DNA of 64,000 nt, taken from contig NZ_CP147518.1 in assembly GCF_037201965.1 (NCBI RefSeq), forward strand, positions 433,001 through 497,000, in the 5' to 3' direction. Shown here one piece after another: positions 7,172-16,444 of the stretch. Origin of the DNA: Spirosoma sp. SC4-14 (GTDB lineage Bacteria; Bacteroidota; Bacteroidia; Cytophagales; Spirosomataceae). Numbering within the stretch: position 1 is the stretch's first letter; each line of letters begins with the position of its first letter. The notes beneath the pieces were generated by a model. That model saw nothing but the letters and a program-made list of their open reading frames with translations. It made no database searches and was not told the origin of the DNA. The translations under genes and the position numbers were made by a program.

Positions 7172-9466
7172 TTACTCCACAACCCTCAGTTTCGCAAAAC
7201 TCAGCAATAATACCTTTTCGCCTACGGTGTCGAACTGAATGGTTGCCTTCCGCTCTGCCCCATTAACCTCTACTTTTTTGACCGTACCGAAGCCAAACTT
7301 GGCATGTTCGACGCGCTGCCCAGCGGCCAGATTAGCGGTGCTTGTCGGCGCAAAGTCAGAGGAAGGCGTATGAGCAGCGGCCGTTTGAGGAGCCTGCGAA
7401 CGCGCCGTCCGCTGCGCCAGCGACCGCACAAAGGCCATTGAACCGGTCGATGTGCTTTCGCTACGGTCCCGCTCCGGGCGGTCGAAATCCATACGGCTGG
7501 GAGCCGACCGAAGCTTCGACATTTTCAGATAGCGCTGATCCATCTCCATCAGGAATCGGCTTGGTTCGCACATTTTCAGCCGTCCGAAGTGGTAACGCGT
7601 TTCGGCATACGACATCGTCAGGCGTTTTTCGGCGCGGGTGATGGCTACGTAAAACAGTCGCCGTTCTTCTTCCAGATCGTTGCGGCTTTCAAGCATCATC
7701 TGACTCGGAAACAGATCTTCTTCCAGACCAACAATGTGTACGTACTTGAATTCCAGTCCCTTAGCTGCGTGAATGGTCATCAGGGTTACTTTGTCGTTAT
7801 CGCCGTCGTCTTCTTTTTCGTCGGCGGTTGTCAGCAGCGACACCGATTGCAAAAATGCGCTGAGACTCTTGTCGTCGTTGTCTGGATTATCGACAAACTC
7901 CTTGATGGCGTTCAGCAATTCCTGCACGTTTTCGTAACGGGCCAGCCCTTCAACGGTCTTATCGTCGTAGAGCTCTTTCAGCAGGCCCGACGCTTTGGCA
8001 ATGTGCGACGCTACTTCAAATGCATCTTTCTGATCGAGCAACAGCTTAAAACTCTTGATCAGGGTAGCAAATCCCTCAATAGCGATAGCGGCCCGGCCTG
8101 CCACGTGCTTATTGATTTCGGCTACGATTTCCCAAACCGAATCTTCTTTTTCGGCCGCTATTACGCTGATTTTAGCAACTGTTGTATCGCCAATCCCGCG
8201 TTTGGGCAGGTTGATAATCCGCTTAAACGCTTCTTCGTCCTGCTGATTGACCGTAAACCGCAGGTAAGCAATCAGGTCTTTAATTTCTTTTCGCTGGTAG
8301 AAGGACAGACCGCCAATGATGCGGTATTTGATGCTTACCTTCCGCAGGGCTTCTTCAAATGCCCGCGACTGTGCGTTGGTTCGGTAGAGAATAGCAAAAT
8401 CGTTGTTGGCCAGCCCCTGATTCACCTTCGCTTCGAAAATAGCCGATGCCACCAGCCGTCCTTCTTCGTTATCGGATGAGGCTTTGATGACATCAATCAG
8501 CGGGCCATCTTCATTATCGGTAAAGACGTGTTTTTCCAACTGGTTTTTATTGCGGGAAATCACCGAATTAGCTGCTTCTACAATAGTTTTCGTAGAACGA
8601 TAATTCTGTTCCAGCTTCACGATTTTGACATTTTCCTTGCCGTAATCGCGCTGAAAGTTCAGAATGTTTTCGATGTTGGCTCCCCGGAATGCGTAAATAC
8701 TCTGCGCGTCGTCGCCTACGACACAGATGTTCCGATGGACAGCAGCCAGTTTTCGGGTAATCAGGTACTGCGATACGTTGGTGTCCTGAAACTCATCGAC
8801 CATCACATGCTGAAACTTATGCTGGTATTTATTCAGAATATCGAGGTGATCGCGAAACAGCACATTGGTATTGAACAGCAGATCATCGAAATCCATCGCA
8901 TTGGCGGCAAAACAGCGTACAGTATATTGCTTATAAATCCGGCCAATGTGCGGCATTCGTGCCGACTCATCATCGGCCTGAATAACAGGGTTGTTCAGGT
9001 AGTCGTCGGGACCGATCAGGCGGTTTTTAGCACCTGAAATTCGACCAAAAACATTGTTGACCCGATACACTTTATCATCGAGCCCCATCTCTTTGATGAT
9101 GCTTCGAAGCAATGACTTCGAATCGTCGGTGTCGTAAATCGAGAAGTTGCTGGTATAGCCAATGGCTTTGGCTTCGATACGCAGAATTTTGGCAAAAACG
9201 GAGTGAAATGTGCCCATCCAGATGTTCCGGGCTTCGGTACCCACAACCCGCTCGATCCGATGGCGCATTTCGCCAGCCGCTTTATTGGTAAAGGTAAGGG
9301 CCAGAATTCGGAATGGATCGATACCATTTTCGATCAAATGCGCAATTCGGTAGGTAAGCACACGGGTTTTGCCCGAACCCGCACCGGCTATAATCATCAG
9401 CGGGCCATTGCCGTGCATAACGGCCTGCCGCTGGGGGTCATTCAATCCAGAGATGTAATCAACCAT
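7172..9466 (-). CDS. pcrA: ATP-dependent 3'-5' DNA helicase, UvrD/PcrA type
   Basis: A 764-residue superfamily 1A helicase that unwinds DNA during repair and removes recombinase filaments. Motifs in order: Q motif near LNDPQRQAV, Walker A GAGSGKTR (28-35), TFTNKAAGEMR, Walker B DEFQDTN, GDDAQSIYAFRGA, NYRST, LMTIHAAKGLEF and VAITRAEKRL. The C-terminal 55 residues form a Tudor-like module (GQRVEHAKFGFGTV) typical of PcrA/UvrD that contacts RNA polymerase. Length is normal. The ATG at 9466 follows a leader containing an inverted repeat (9469-9544). A -7-like box lies at 9562-9555. Confidence 0.96.
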   Translation of the reverse strand: MVDYISGLNDPQRQAVMHGNGPLMIIAGAGSGKTRVLTYRIAHLIENGIDPFRILALTFTNKAAGEMRHRIERVVGTEARNIWMGTFHSVFAKILRIEAKAIGYTSNFSIYDTDDSKSLLRSIIKEMGLDDKVYRVNNVFGRISGAKNRLIGPDDYLNNPVIQADDESARMPHIGRIYKQYTVRCFAANAMDFDDLLFNTNVLFRDHLDILNKYQHKFQHVMVDEFQDTNVSQYLITRKLAAVHRNICVVGDDAQSIYAFRGANIENILNFQRDYGKENVKIVKLEQNYRSTKTIVEAANSVISRNKNQLEKHVFTDNEDGPLIDVIKASSDNEEGRLVASAIFEAKVNQGLANNDFAILYRTNAQSRAFEEALRKVSIKYRIIGGLSFYQRKEIKDLIAYLRFTVNQQDEEAFKRIINLPKRGIGDTTVAKISVIAAEKEDSVWEIVAEINKHVAGRAAIAIEGFATLIKSFKLLLDQKDAFEVASHIAKASGLLKELYDDKTVEGLARYENVQELLNAIKEFVDNPDNDDKSLSAFLQSVSLLTTADEKEDDGDNDKVTLMTIHAAKGLEFKYVHIVGLEEDLFPSQMMLESRNDLEEERRLFYVAITRAEKRLTMSYAETRYHFGRLKMCEPSRFLMEMDQRYLKMSKLRSAPSRMDFDRPERDRSESTSTGSMAFVRSLAQRTARSQAPQTAAAHTPSSDFAPTSTANLAAGQRVEHAKFGFGTVKKVEVNGAERKATIQFDTVGEKVLLLSFAKLRVVE

Positions 9467-9468
9467 AC

Positions 9469-9544
9469 AAAGACGTTGGATTCAGGCGCTGGATACTGGA
9501 TTTAACGAAAGTCCAGCGTCTGATGTCCAGCATCCGGCGTCTTT
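9469..9544. repeat. GGAT/CCAG-type inverted repeat in the pcrA leader
   Basis: AAAGACG at the left end pairs with CGTCTTT at the right, and the interior holds scrambled GCTGGAT, CCAGCGTC and CCAGCATCC units forming an imperfect hairpin. A similar element containing GGATACTGGAT lies in the prfB leader at 62249-62345. It falls between the predicted pcrA promoter and start codon. Confidence 0.55.
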
Positions 9545-9554
9545 ATGTAACAAT

Positions 9555-9562
9555 CAAAACTA
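9555..9562 (-). promoter_or_regulatory. Candidate pcrA -7 box
   Basis: TAGTTTTG on the minus strand fits TAnnTTTG. I see no TTG at the -33 distance, so the assignment is tentative. The predicted leader would be about 80 bases. Confidence 0.35.
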
Positions 9563-9666
9563 CGAAAAAATTTGGTTTAAGTGGGGCCGGAAGACGACGT
9601 TTGACGCAAACCCATAGTTCAATCAGGGGCATCATCCAACGAAATTCATCGGTAGGTTATTGAGCC

Positions 9667-9914
9667 GTGAATGCTGCGGTGTTCACTTTGTCGACAGGAA
9701 ACCGCCTGATGAGCCAAGGCCCACCTGTCGACACGTGCTGGCTGTCAATCGAAGATGGAATACGCTCCTTTTGGCCTGACTGTTTCGCTCACTACCAACG
9801 GGTGTCGGGCAGGTAAAGACCATGCCCCGTAAGTTGATTACGGTCTGCAAACTGGCTTTAGGGCTAATTAGCCCTGAGCCGAACAGAATGAGTTTTAAAG
9901 TGTAAACTGTTTAC
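9667..9914. other. Cluster of hairpins and palindromes between pcrA and cbpA
   Basis: No open frame of note is present, but five inverted repeats follow each other: GTGAA/TTCAC (9667/9682), GTCGACAGG/CCTGTCGAC (9690-9698 and 9724-9732), CCGTAA/TTACGG (9827 and 9838), the perfect palindrome AGGGCTAATTAGCCCT (9860-9875), and GTAAACTGTTTAC (9902-9914). The base composition is richer in GC than the other gaps here. This fits a structured RNA, an operator region for the divergent genes, or both. I could not match it to tmRNA, RNase P, SRP RNA or 6S RNA. Confidence 0.45.
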
Positions 9915-9993
9915 GCTTCTTTTCACAACTTTCCCTGCGCTTTCGGTGTTATTGGGTTGACTAATACTCAACTCTTCCCGCCAATAGATACAT

Positions 9994-10908
9994 ATGGATT
10001 TTGTCGATTATTATAGTGTCCTTGGAGTGCCGAAAACGGCATCGGACGACGAGATAAAGAAAGCCTACCGTAAACTGGCCCGTAAACTGCATCCGGACTT
10101 AAACCCCAATGATCCGGAAGCCAATAAAAAGTTTCAGCAACTCAACGAAGCTAATGAGGTGCTGGGCGATCCGGAAAAACGCAAAAAATACGATCAATAC
10201 GGCAAAGACTGGCAACATGCCGACCAGATTGAAGAAGCCAGACGCCAACAGCAGCAGTACCGCCAGCAATATGGACAAAGCCAGGGACCCACTGGCGACT
10301 ATGACTTTTCGAGCGGATTTGGTGGCGAAGATTTCTCGGATTTTCTGTCATCGCTGTTCGGACAGGAAGGGGGCCCTCGAAGCGGTGGCCGACAAACTAC
10401 ATTTCGTGGACAGGATTATCAGGCCGAACTGCATCTGAACCTGCGTGATGCCTACACGACGCATAAGCAGACGTTAACGGTCGATGGAAAAAACATCCGC
10501 ATTACGGTACCGGCAGGCATCGAAAACGGCCAGAAAATTAAGCTGGCTGGCTATGGAGCCCCCAGTGTAAATGGCGGTCCTAATGGCGATTTGTATATAA
10601 CCTTTGTCATCGCCGAAGACAGTCGGTATAAGCGCAAAGGCAACGATTTGTATGTTGATGAGGAAATTGACCTTTACACGGCGCTTCTGGGGGGCGAAAA
10701 AGTTATCGAAACGCTGTCGGGCAAAGTAAAAGTAACCGTACCGCCCGAAACTCAGAGCGGCACAAAAGTCCGGCTGAAAGGAAAAGGATTTCCGGTTTAT
10801 AAGCAAGAAAGCTCGTTTGGCGATTTGTATGTACAATGGCAAGTTAAACTGCCTACTAACCTGACCGACGAACAAAAAGAATTATTCCGCAAAATAGCCA
10901 GTATGTAG
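9994..10908 (+). CDS. cbpA: CbpA-type J-domain co-chaperone
   Basis: A 304-residue Hsp40 that stimulates DnaK and can bind DNA in some relatives. Residues 1-70 are a J domain with HPD at 33-35. A Gln/Gly/Phe-rich linker follows (about 75-135). Two DnaJ C-terminal beta domains follow at about 145-300, with [15 protein letters not shown] and [19 protein letters not shown]. The zinc-binding CxxCxGxG repeats of true DnaJ are absent, so it is the CbpA class. The next gene encodes its modulator CbpM, which supports the call. Repeat copy B separates the two genes. Confidence 0.93.
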   Translation: MDFVDYYSVLGVPKTASDDEIKKAYRKLARKLHPDLNPNDPEANKKFQQLNEANEVLGDPEKRKKYDQYGKDWQHADQIEEARRQQQQYRQQYGQSQGPTGDYDFSSGFGGEDFSDFLSSLFGQEGGPRSGGRQTTFRGQDYQAELHLNLRDAYTTHKQTLTVDGKNIRITVPAGIENGQKIKLAGYGAPSVNGGPNGDLYITFVIAEDSRYKRKGNDLYVDEEIDLYTALLGGEKVIETLSGKVKVTVPPETQSGTKVRLKGKGFPVYKQESSFGDLYVQWQVKLPTNLTDEQKELFRKIASM

Positions 10909-10910
10909 TG

Positions 10911-10992
10911 GGTTTATGGTTTTTCGTTTACGGTTGCGCTGCCATAGAAAGAGGCAAAGCCCCCGCAAACCGCAAACGGAAAACCATAAACC
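10911..10992. repeat. Dispersed inverted repeat, copy B (reverse orientation)
   Basis: Arms at 10911-10938 and 10964-10992 pair over most of about 28 bases (GGTTTATGG opposite CCATAAACC). The core GGTTGCGCTGCCA matches the reverse complement of copy A, so this copy is inverted relative to A. It begins two bases after the cbpA stop and ends 16 bases before cbpM. Confidence 0.7.
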
Positions 10993-11008
10993 GTATCCCC
11001 TTTTCCCT

Positions 11009-11302
11009 ATGCAATCCAACCACTTAATCTCCGTCAGCGATTTTTGTGTATATCACCGCATTGAATTCTCATTTGTGGAACTACTCGAACAGCAGGGACT
11101 AGTTGAGACCATTACGGTTGAACGAACTGTTTACATAGAACCCGATCAACTGGGCCGACTGGAAAAATTTGTCAGGCTGCATCAGGATTTGGCTATTCAT
11201 CCCGAAGATTTGGATGTGGTAAACGATCTGCTCGAACGGGTTGAAGATTTACAGAGCCAGATCGTTCAGTTGCAGAACCGATTGCTTTTCTACGAACGGT
11301 AA
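11009..11302 (+). CDS. cbpM: CbpM-like chaperone modulator
   Basis: A 97-residue protein of the CbpM/MerR-like type. The N-terminal half (residues 1-60) resembles a MerR winged helix without a full effector domain: ISVSDFCVYHRIEFSFVELLEQQGL. The C-terminal half is a coiled-coil-like helix (VNDLLERVEDLQSQIVQLQ). In Escherichia coli CbpM binds the J domain of CbpA and inhibits it. I start at the ATG at 11009; the open frame upstream runs through repeat copy B and is not coding. The pairing with cbpA is the classical arrangement. Confidence 0.85.
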   Translation: MQSNHLISVSDFCVYHRIEFSFVELLEQQGLVETITVERTVYIEPDQLGRLEKFVRLHQDLAIHPEDLDVVNDLLERVEDLQSQIVQLQNRLLFYER

Positions 11303-11380
11303 AGAACGCTTGGATAGTTTTTCTAAATCGCTATCTTGTACTGGTTTATGCGGTTGATGAAATAAACGTTCGAAAAACAC

Positions 11381-11995
11381 ATGCCTTCCTTCTTCAACAA
11401 AGGCTTTGGACGCCGACGCGAGCCAGCAGCCAGTGATCGGATACCACCGGGTCAGTACGAAACCCGTGATTTTCCTGTTCTTACTGCCGGGCCAACCCCT
11501 CGTATTCCACTTACAACCTGGTCATTTGCGCTGGATGGGTTAGTTGAAACGCCGATGCAGTGGACCTGGGAGCAGTTTAATGACTTACCACATCAGTCGT
11601 TTACCAAGGATATTCACTGTGTAACGAAGTGGACCCGGCTCGATACGAAGTGGGAGGGTGTCAGCATTGATACATTGCTCGAACACGTACAGCTTAAGCC
11701 CGAAGCCCGTTATGTGATGGCTTACGCTTACGGCGATTATACAACCAACATTCCGCTCGACGACCTCCGGCATGGCAAAGCTTTTATTGGCCTGCGTTTT
11801 GAGGGCTTGCCGTTAGCTCCCGAACACGGTGGCCCTGCCCGCCTGGTTGTTCCGCATCTGTATTTCTGGAAGAGTGCAAAATGGATTAAAGGATTGCGTT
11901 TTATGGAATCTGATAAGCCGGGCTTCTGGGAACGCGGGGGCTATAGCATGTATGGCGACCCCTGGAAAGAACAGCGGTATCGTAGCGACGATTAA
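11381..11995 (+). CDS. Sulfite oxidase-like molybdopterin oxidoreductase
   Basis: A 204-residue protein consisting of one molybdopterin-binding domain of the sulfite oxidase/YedY superfamily. The conserved cysteine that ligates molybdenum is Cys80 in DIHCVTKW. Other family blocks are FALDGLVE, WEGVSIDTLL, YGDYTTNIPL, EHGGPARLVVPHLYFWKSAKWI and the ending GFWERGGYSMYGDPW. There is no signal peptide, so unlike YedY it should be cytoplasmic. It lacks heme and dimerisation domains, so electrons must pass to a separate partner, probably the flavin reductase encoded one base downstream. The substrate is unknown. Confidence 0.88.
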   Translation: MPSFFNKGFGRRREPAASDRIPPGQYETRDFPVLTAGPTPRIPLTTWSFALDGLVETPMQWTWEQFNDLPHQSFTKDIHCVTKWTRLDTKWEGVSIDTLLEHVQLKPEARYVMAYAYGDYTTNIPLDDLRHGKAFIGLRFEGLPLAPEHGGPARLVVPHLYFWKSAKWIKGLRFMESDKPGFWERGGYSMYGDPWKEQRYRSDD

Positions 11996-11996
11996 G

Positions 11997-12737
11997 ATGA
12001 AAAAAATACAATGGCAGATAGCTTCGGTGAAAGCTATCGTGCAGGAAACTCCGCGTGTTAAAACCTTTACATTACAACTTCCTGACTGGATACCGCATCT
12101 GCCGGGGCAACATTATGATTTGCGGCTGACAGCCGAAGATGGATACCAGGCTGAGCGAAGCTATTCCATTGCTTCTCCTCCTGAACAAACTGACGAAATT
12201 GATCTCACCATTGAGCTGATCGACGACGGAGAAGTATCATCTTATTTGCACGACGGCATTACCGTTGGTGATCCGCTTGAAGTTCGCGGCCCTATAGGCG
12301 GTTATTTCGTCTGGAAAGATACCATGGCTACCGAGCCACTAGTGCTGATTGCGGGAGGTTCGGGCGTTGTGCCATTAATGGCTATGTTGCGCCATAGGGC
12401 ACAAATTGGAGCAACTAACCCAACCGTACTATTATTCAGCGTCCGGATGGACAACGGCGTTATTTATCAGCAGGAGTTAGAACGTCTGGCAGAGCAGAAC
12501 ACAAACTTTCGGCTACTGCTGACATTTACCAGACAGCCTCCCAATGGCTGGACTGGCTACCAACGCCGAATCGATAAAGAAATGCTACAGGAGGTAATGG
12601 CTCCGCTAAACGGCCAACCCAACTGTTTTGTCTGTGGACCTACGCTGCTGGTTGAGCAGGTGGCCAGTGCGCTGGTTGATGTAGGATTGCCCTTTGAGCG
12701 CATTCGGACCGAGCGCTTTGGCCCAACTGGAACATAG
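11997..12737 (+). CDS. Ferredoxin/flavodoxin reductase-type FAD/NAD(P) oxidoreductase
   Basis: A 246-residue ferredoxin-NADP reductase-like protein. The FAD domain shows RSYSIASPPE (about residues 55-64). The nucleotide domain shows LIAGGSGVVPLMAMLRH and the late NCFVCGPTLLVE. There is no 2Fe-2S domain. The ATG at 11997 lies one base after the stop of the molybdoenzyme gene, so the two are translationally coupled and probably form an electron-transfer pair with NAD(P)H at one end and the molybdenum centre at the other. The frame is open further upstream but only overlaps the previous gene. Direction of electron flow is inference. Confidence 0.88.
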   Translation: MKKIQWQIASVKAIVQETPRVKTFTLQLPDWIPHLPGQHYDLRLTAEDGYQAERSYSIASPPEQTDEIDLTIELIDDGEVSSYLHDGITVGDPLEVRGPIGGYFVWKDTMATEPLVLIAGGSGVVPLMAMLRHRAQIGATNPTVLLFSVRMDNGVIYQQELERLAEQNTNFRLLLTFTRQPPNGWTGYQRRIDKEMLQEVMAPLNGQPNCFVCGPTLLVEQVASALVDVGLPFERIRTERFGPTGT

Positions 12738-12763
12738 AAAAATCGTTTTTCTGAAGAAAAATC

Positions 12764-13078
12764 ATGATAACGGATACTGATGCGATAGATCTGGCATTGC
12801 GGTTAGATGGTAATGCCGTTGCCGGAGATTTTCAGGCGCTGGTCGGGTTCGACGTAACGATGCTTCAGATGGTATGTACCCATTGTTTGAAGGAAGGAAT
12901 CTTTGCCAATCTGCTTGCCTATGTGCGTGGACCCGGCATTGTGTTGCGCTGTCCTACGTGTGAGGGACTGGTTCTACAACTAACCAAAACACCGTTGGGC
13001 GTTGTGGTTTATGTTGATGAAAGAACCGATCGCGTGCCAAATGAAACGCTATTGAATGCCATCAATCAGCTTTTATGA
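12764..13078 (+). CDS. DUF6510-like zinc-ribbon protein
   Basis: A 104-residue protein with two cysteine pairs, Cys38/Cys41 (VCTHC) and Cys63/Cys66 (RCPTC), that should bind one zinc as a ribbon. The flanking text, with an acidic N-terminus and LVLQLTKTPLGVVVYVDE, matches the small family often linked to the sulfite oxidase-like and flavin reductase genes (recalled as DUF6510). It follows the reductase by 26 bases and completes a three-gene operon. A structural or maturation role is possible but unproven. Confidence 0.75.
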   Translation: MITDTDAIDLALRLDGNAVAGDFQALVGFDVTMLQMVCTHCLKEGIFANLLAYVRGPGIVLRCPTCEGLVLQLTKTPLGVVVYVDERTDRVPNETLLNAINQLL

Positions 13079-13140
13079 TTGCGCCATAGGTCGTATTCGC
13101 CTAAATTAGCCCGCCAGAGCATTCATCAACTTTGGCTTAC

Positions 13141-14268
13141 ATGACATTTTCGCTGGCTTACGGTATTCCTCTGGCTTTTTTTCTGACTACAATCAGTACA
13201 ACGATGGCTCAAACCGCCAGACGCCCCCGCGATTACGGCATTCGGTTCGGTGTATTACCAACCGGTCAGTTTAATGCCATCACCGATGTGCCTGGCGTTC
13301 GGGTGGGGCAGGTGACGCTTAAGCAGGGAATAACAATTCGTACTGGCGTCACGGCTATTTTACCACACAGTGGAAATCAATTCCAGCAGAAAAATCCGGC
13401 AGCTATCTATATCGGCAATGGCTTTGGTAAACTAACTGGCTACAGTCAGGTAGATGAATTGGGTACCATCGAAACGCCCATTATACTAACCAATACGCTG
13501 AGTGTGCCAACTGCCGCCGACGCTCTGATCGACTATACGCTCATGCAGAAGGGAAATGAGCAAGTACGATCCGTAAACGCTGTAGTTGGCGAAACAAACG
13601 ACGGTTTTCTCAATGATATTCGCGGGCGGCATGTGACTAAACAACATGTGCTGGATGCGCTTCAAGCGGCAAAAACAGGCCCCGTTGAGGAGGGCAATGT
13701 GGGCGCTGGTACCGGAACCGTTTGTTTTGGATATAAAGGGGGCATTGGAACGGCATCGCGCAAATTACCTGCCTCGCTGGGAGGCTATACAGTTGGCGCA
13801 TTGGTACAAACAAATTTTGGGGGTGTTCTTCAAATTGCCGGTGTGCCGGTAGGCGTTGAGTTAGGTCGTTATTCGTTCAGGGAAAAGCTCGATGGGTCGT
13901 GCATGATGGTTGTTTTGACCGATGCTCCGCTGGATGCCCGAAACCTGAAACGACTGGCTAAGCGGGCTTTTATGGGGCTCGCCAAAACGGGTGGTATTGC
14001 GTCGAATGGTAGCGGTGATTACGTTATTGCCGTATCGACCGCTTACCAGATTCCGCACGAAACGACCAGCTTGTTCGATACCGTAAAGTTACTGCGTAAC
14101 GATAACGTGTCGCCGTTGTTCATGGCCGTTATTGAAGCTACTGAAGAAGCCATTATTAACTCGCTGTTTGCCGCCCAGACAACCACGGGCGATCAGGGGC
14201 ATCAGGCTGACCAGTTGCCGCTGGAAAAAGTAATAGAGATACTTCGTAAAGCAGGGCAGGCACGGTAA
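13141..14268 (+). CDS. P1 family (DmpA-like) N-terminal nucleophile aminopeptidase
   Basis: A 375-residue protein of the DmpA/BapA family, which self-cleaves into two chains and hydrolyses N-terminal residues or beta-peptides. The nucleophile should be Ser253 in DGSCMMVVLTDAPL, freed by cleavage after Gly252. Ser291 and Asp293 in SNGSGDYV are the other catalytic residues, each offset by three from the DmpA numbers. N-terminal family text is GVLPTGQFNAITDVPGVRVGQ. A hydrophobic start ending in TTMAQ is a probable signal peptide, so it acts outside the cytoplasm. I use the ATG at 13141 instead of the TTG at 13132. Confidence 0.9.
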   Translation: MTFSLAYGIPLAFFLTTISTTMAQTARRPRDYGIRFGVLPTGQFNAITDVPGVRVGQVTLKQGITIRTGVTAILPHSGNQFQQKNPAAIYIGNGFGKLTGYSQVDELGTIETPIILTNTLSVPTAADALIDYTLMQKGNEQVRSVNAVVGETNDGFLNDIRGRHVTKQHVLDALQAAKTGPVEEGNVGAGTGTVCFGYKGGIGTASRKLPASLGGYTVGALVQTNFGGVLQIAGVPVGVELGRYSFREKLDGSCMMVVLTDAPLDARNLKRLAKRAFMGLAKTGGIASNGSGDYVIAVSTAYQIPHETTSLFDTVKLLRNDNVSPLFMAVIEATEEAIINSLFAAQTTTGDQGHQADQLPLEKVIEILRKAGQAR

Positions 14269-14278
14269 ACGATGCCTT

Positions 14279-16348
14279 TTATCGCTTTTGTTCGGCTACT
14301 CGCCATAAGATTCCGGCTAGTCCAAAAAAAGCTAATGCCCCCAATAGCATATAACCTTTTTCGCCCAGTGCCGCAGTCAACGCTGGTTCGAGGGTTAATG
14401 AAGCCAGGCCGTTATAAATCGACTCATTGACCGACAAGAGCGCTACCGCGACACCTGCCAGCGCACCACCTGCCACTAATCCTGTTGCAAACAGATTTCC
14501 TTTTCCTAAATCGGCATCTTCTTCTATCACCCCTTTTCGTTTTGCGTTCCAATCGACAATAGACTTTACGAGCCCACCGATAAAAATGGGTAGGGTTGTC
14601 GATAGAGGAAGGTAGAGGCCAACGGCAAAAGCCAACGCACTAACACCGCATAATTCGAAGACAAAAGCCGTGAATGCGCCCACTAGCACAAACTGCCAGT
14701 CGAGATTAAATGATAACAATCCTTTAATGAGGGTTGCCATCAGTGTACCCTGCGGAGCCGGAAACTTATCGGAGCCAATGGCGTGCGTAATACCCTGAGC
14801 CAGCAAATCGGGCGTTGGCGTGTCCAGAATTTTTACAGTGGCACCAACTACGAGCGACGATACAATAACCCCGATAAATAGCGCCATCTGCTGATATTTA
14901 GGCGTTGCGCCAACCAGATACCCTGTTTTTAAATCCTGCGAAGTAGCCCCGGCATTAGCAGCCGCCACACAGATCATGCTGCCCACTACCAGCACCGCCG
15001 GTTCGTAGAGCTTACCCGTCAGGCCAAAAGCAATGAAAACAAGCGCTGTTCCCATAATGGTTGCAATGGTCATACCAGACACGGGCGACGAGCTTGATCC
15101 AATCAGCCCCACGATTCGGCTGGCTACGGTCACGAAAAAGAAGCCAAAAACGATAACCAGCACTGCAATCAGTAATTTGGTTAGGAGCGAATCGCCCGGA
15201 ATTTGCGGTAAAATGAGCATCAAGGCCGTCAAAACAAGACTACCAACAATAACAATCCGTACGCTCAAATCCTGCTCGGTGCGAAGCCCTCTAGCCTCCA
15301 AAGGGGGAAGCGATGAAGCGGCAGCGCTTCCCCCTTTGGGGCTTTGGGGGCCAAAGCTCTGCCGAAAAGAAGAGACAATTGTAGGAATGGTTTTGATCAG
15401 GGTCATAAAACCACCGGCTGTAACAGCTCCGGCACCGATCTGCCGGATATAAGCCCGATAAATGGCGGCTGCCGTGTCGGTGAAGGTATGCGTTGCCGGA
15501 TTCCAGCCTCCAGGGCCACCTGCCGTTTGTAGATTATCGAGATAGCCAAGTTTCTGAAGCTGTAGAGCAATGGTGTCTCCCGGAACTACCGAGGCAAGTA
15601 ATGGAATCAGTCCCAGCCAGGCCAGAATACCACCGCCAACCAGAACCGCTGAAATACGAAAACCGATAATATAACCAACGCCCAGATATTCAGGCGTAAT
15701 TTCGCCCGCTACCTGAGCCGATGGAAAATAACGATTTGCCTGTTTGGTGGCCCAGACGGGTACTTCGGCAATAACGTGTAGTACTTTTTGAAGTAGGGCA
15801 TAAAGTAGGGCGACACCTAGACCCTGATAGGCTGTTTTGGCAAAGTCACCGCCTTTTTCGCCGGCAATCAGTACCGATGCGCAGGCTGTTCCTTCAGGAT
15901 AAGGCAATGTGCCATGCTCCTGTACGATCAACGACCGGCGCAACGGAATCATCATTAACGTTCCGATCAGGCCACCCAGAATGGCCAGTGTGAGTATGGT
16001 CCAGTAGTTAAAGAAGTCGGCCCCACTACCTCCGGTCAGAAACAGGAAACCCGGCATTGTAAAGACCACACCCGAGGCAATGCTTTCGCCTGCCGAACCA
16101 GTAGTTTGAATAATATTATTTTCGAGAATGGTCGTATTCAGAAACCGGCGCCCGAGCGAAATGGCCAGTACGGCGATTGGAATGGATGCAGATACCGACA
16201 AGCCAGCTTTTAGCGAAAGATAGACGGTTGCTGCTCCAAACAAGACTCCAAAAACGGCGCCTGTAATAATCGCTTTTAAGGTAAACTCAGCCGGAGATTC
16301 GGTGGCTGGAATAAAGGGCTTATGTGCAGGCGTAGGATTTGGAATCAT
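14279..16348 (-). CDS. OPT family oligopeptide transporter
   Basis: A 689-residue inner-membrane protein with roughly 14-16 membrane segments. The start [31 protein letters not shown] and the block [18 protein letters not shown] are hallmarks of bacterial OPT proteins, which take up peptides or metal chelates with protons. Residues about 333-353 form an odd Gly/Ser/Pro-rich segment encoded by a REP-like hairpin (see 15288-15352), placed in a hydrophilic loop so the frame stays open. The gene converges on the peptidase gene with a 10-base gap; a functional link in peptide use is plausible but not shown. Confidence 0.9.
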   Translation of the reverse strand: MIPNPTPAHKPFIPATESPAEFTLKAIITGAVFGVLFGAATVYLSLKAGLSVSASIPIAVLAISLGRRFLNTTILENNIIQTTGSAGESIASGVVFTMPGFLFLTGGSGADFFNYWTILTLAILGGLIGTLMMIPLRRSLIVQEHGTLPYPEGTACASVLIAGEKGGDFAKTAYQGLGVALLYALLQKVLHVIAEVPVWATKQANRYFPSAQVAGEITPEYLGVGYIIGFRISAVLVGGGILAWLGLIPLLASVVPGDTIALQLQKLGYLDNLQTAGGPGGWNPATHTFTDTAAAIYRAYIRQIGAGAVTAGGFMTLIKTIPTIVSSFRQSFGPQSPKGGSAAASSLPPLEARGLRTEQDLSVRIVIVGSLVLTALMLILPQIPGDSLLTKLLIAVLVIVFGFFFVTVASRIVGLIGSSSSPVSGMTIATIMGTALVFIAFGLTGKLYEPAVLVVGSMICVAAANAGATSQDLKTGYLVGATPKYQQMALFIGVIVSSLVVGATVKILDTPTPDLLAQGITHAIGSDKFPAPQGTLMATLIKGLLSFNLDWQFVLVGAFTAFVFELCGVSALAFAVGLYLPLSTTLPIFIGGLVKSIVDWNAKRKGVIEEDADLGKGNLFATGLVAGGALAGVAVALLSVNESIYNGLASLTLEPALTAALGEKGYMLLGALAFFGLAGILWRVAEQKR
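15288..15352. repeat. REP-like hairpin inside the OPT coding sequence
   Basis: Bases 15295-15312 pair with 15325-15342 at about 16 of 18 positions around a 12-base loop. The shared block CCCCCTTTGGGG also occurs between rpsL and rpsG. It is translated in frame as part of a loop of the transporter. Confidence 0.65.
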
Positions 16349-16400
16349 AAGGACGCTTTTTTTATCAAAGAAATGAAAAAATACGATCTACCAAAAAGGC

Positions 16401-16432
16401 TTGACAATGTCCTGAATTTTACCGTAAGTTTG
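16401..16432 (+). promoter_or_regulatory. tRNA-Gly promoter
   Basis: TTGACA begins at 16401 and TAAGTTTG lies at 16425-16432, with 21 bases between the TTG and the -7 box. This is a good Bacteroidota promoter placed 12 bases before the tRNA. Confidence 0.7.
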
Positions 16433-16444
16433 TTTTAGTTAAAA

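Noticed and set aside
7589-8479. Long plus-strand open frame of 296 codons inside pcrA
   Set aside because: It is antisense to the conserved helicase motifs, has no recognisable domain, and its composition reflects the complementary codons of pcrA.
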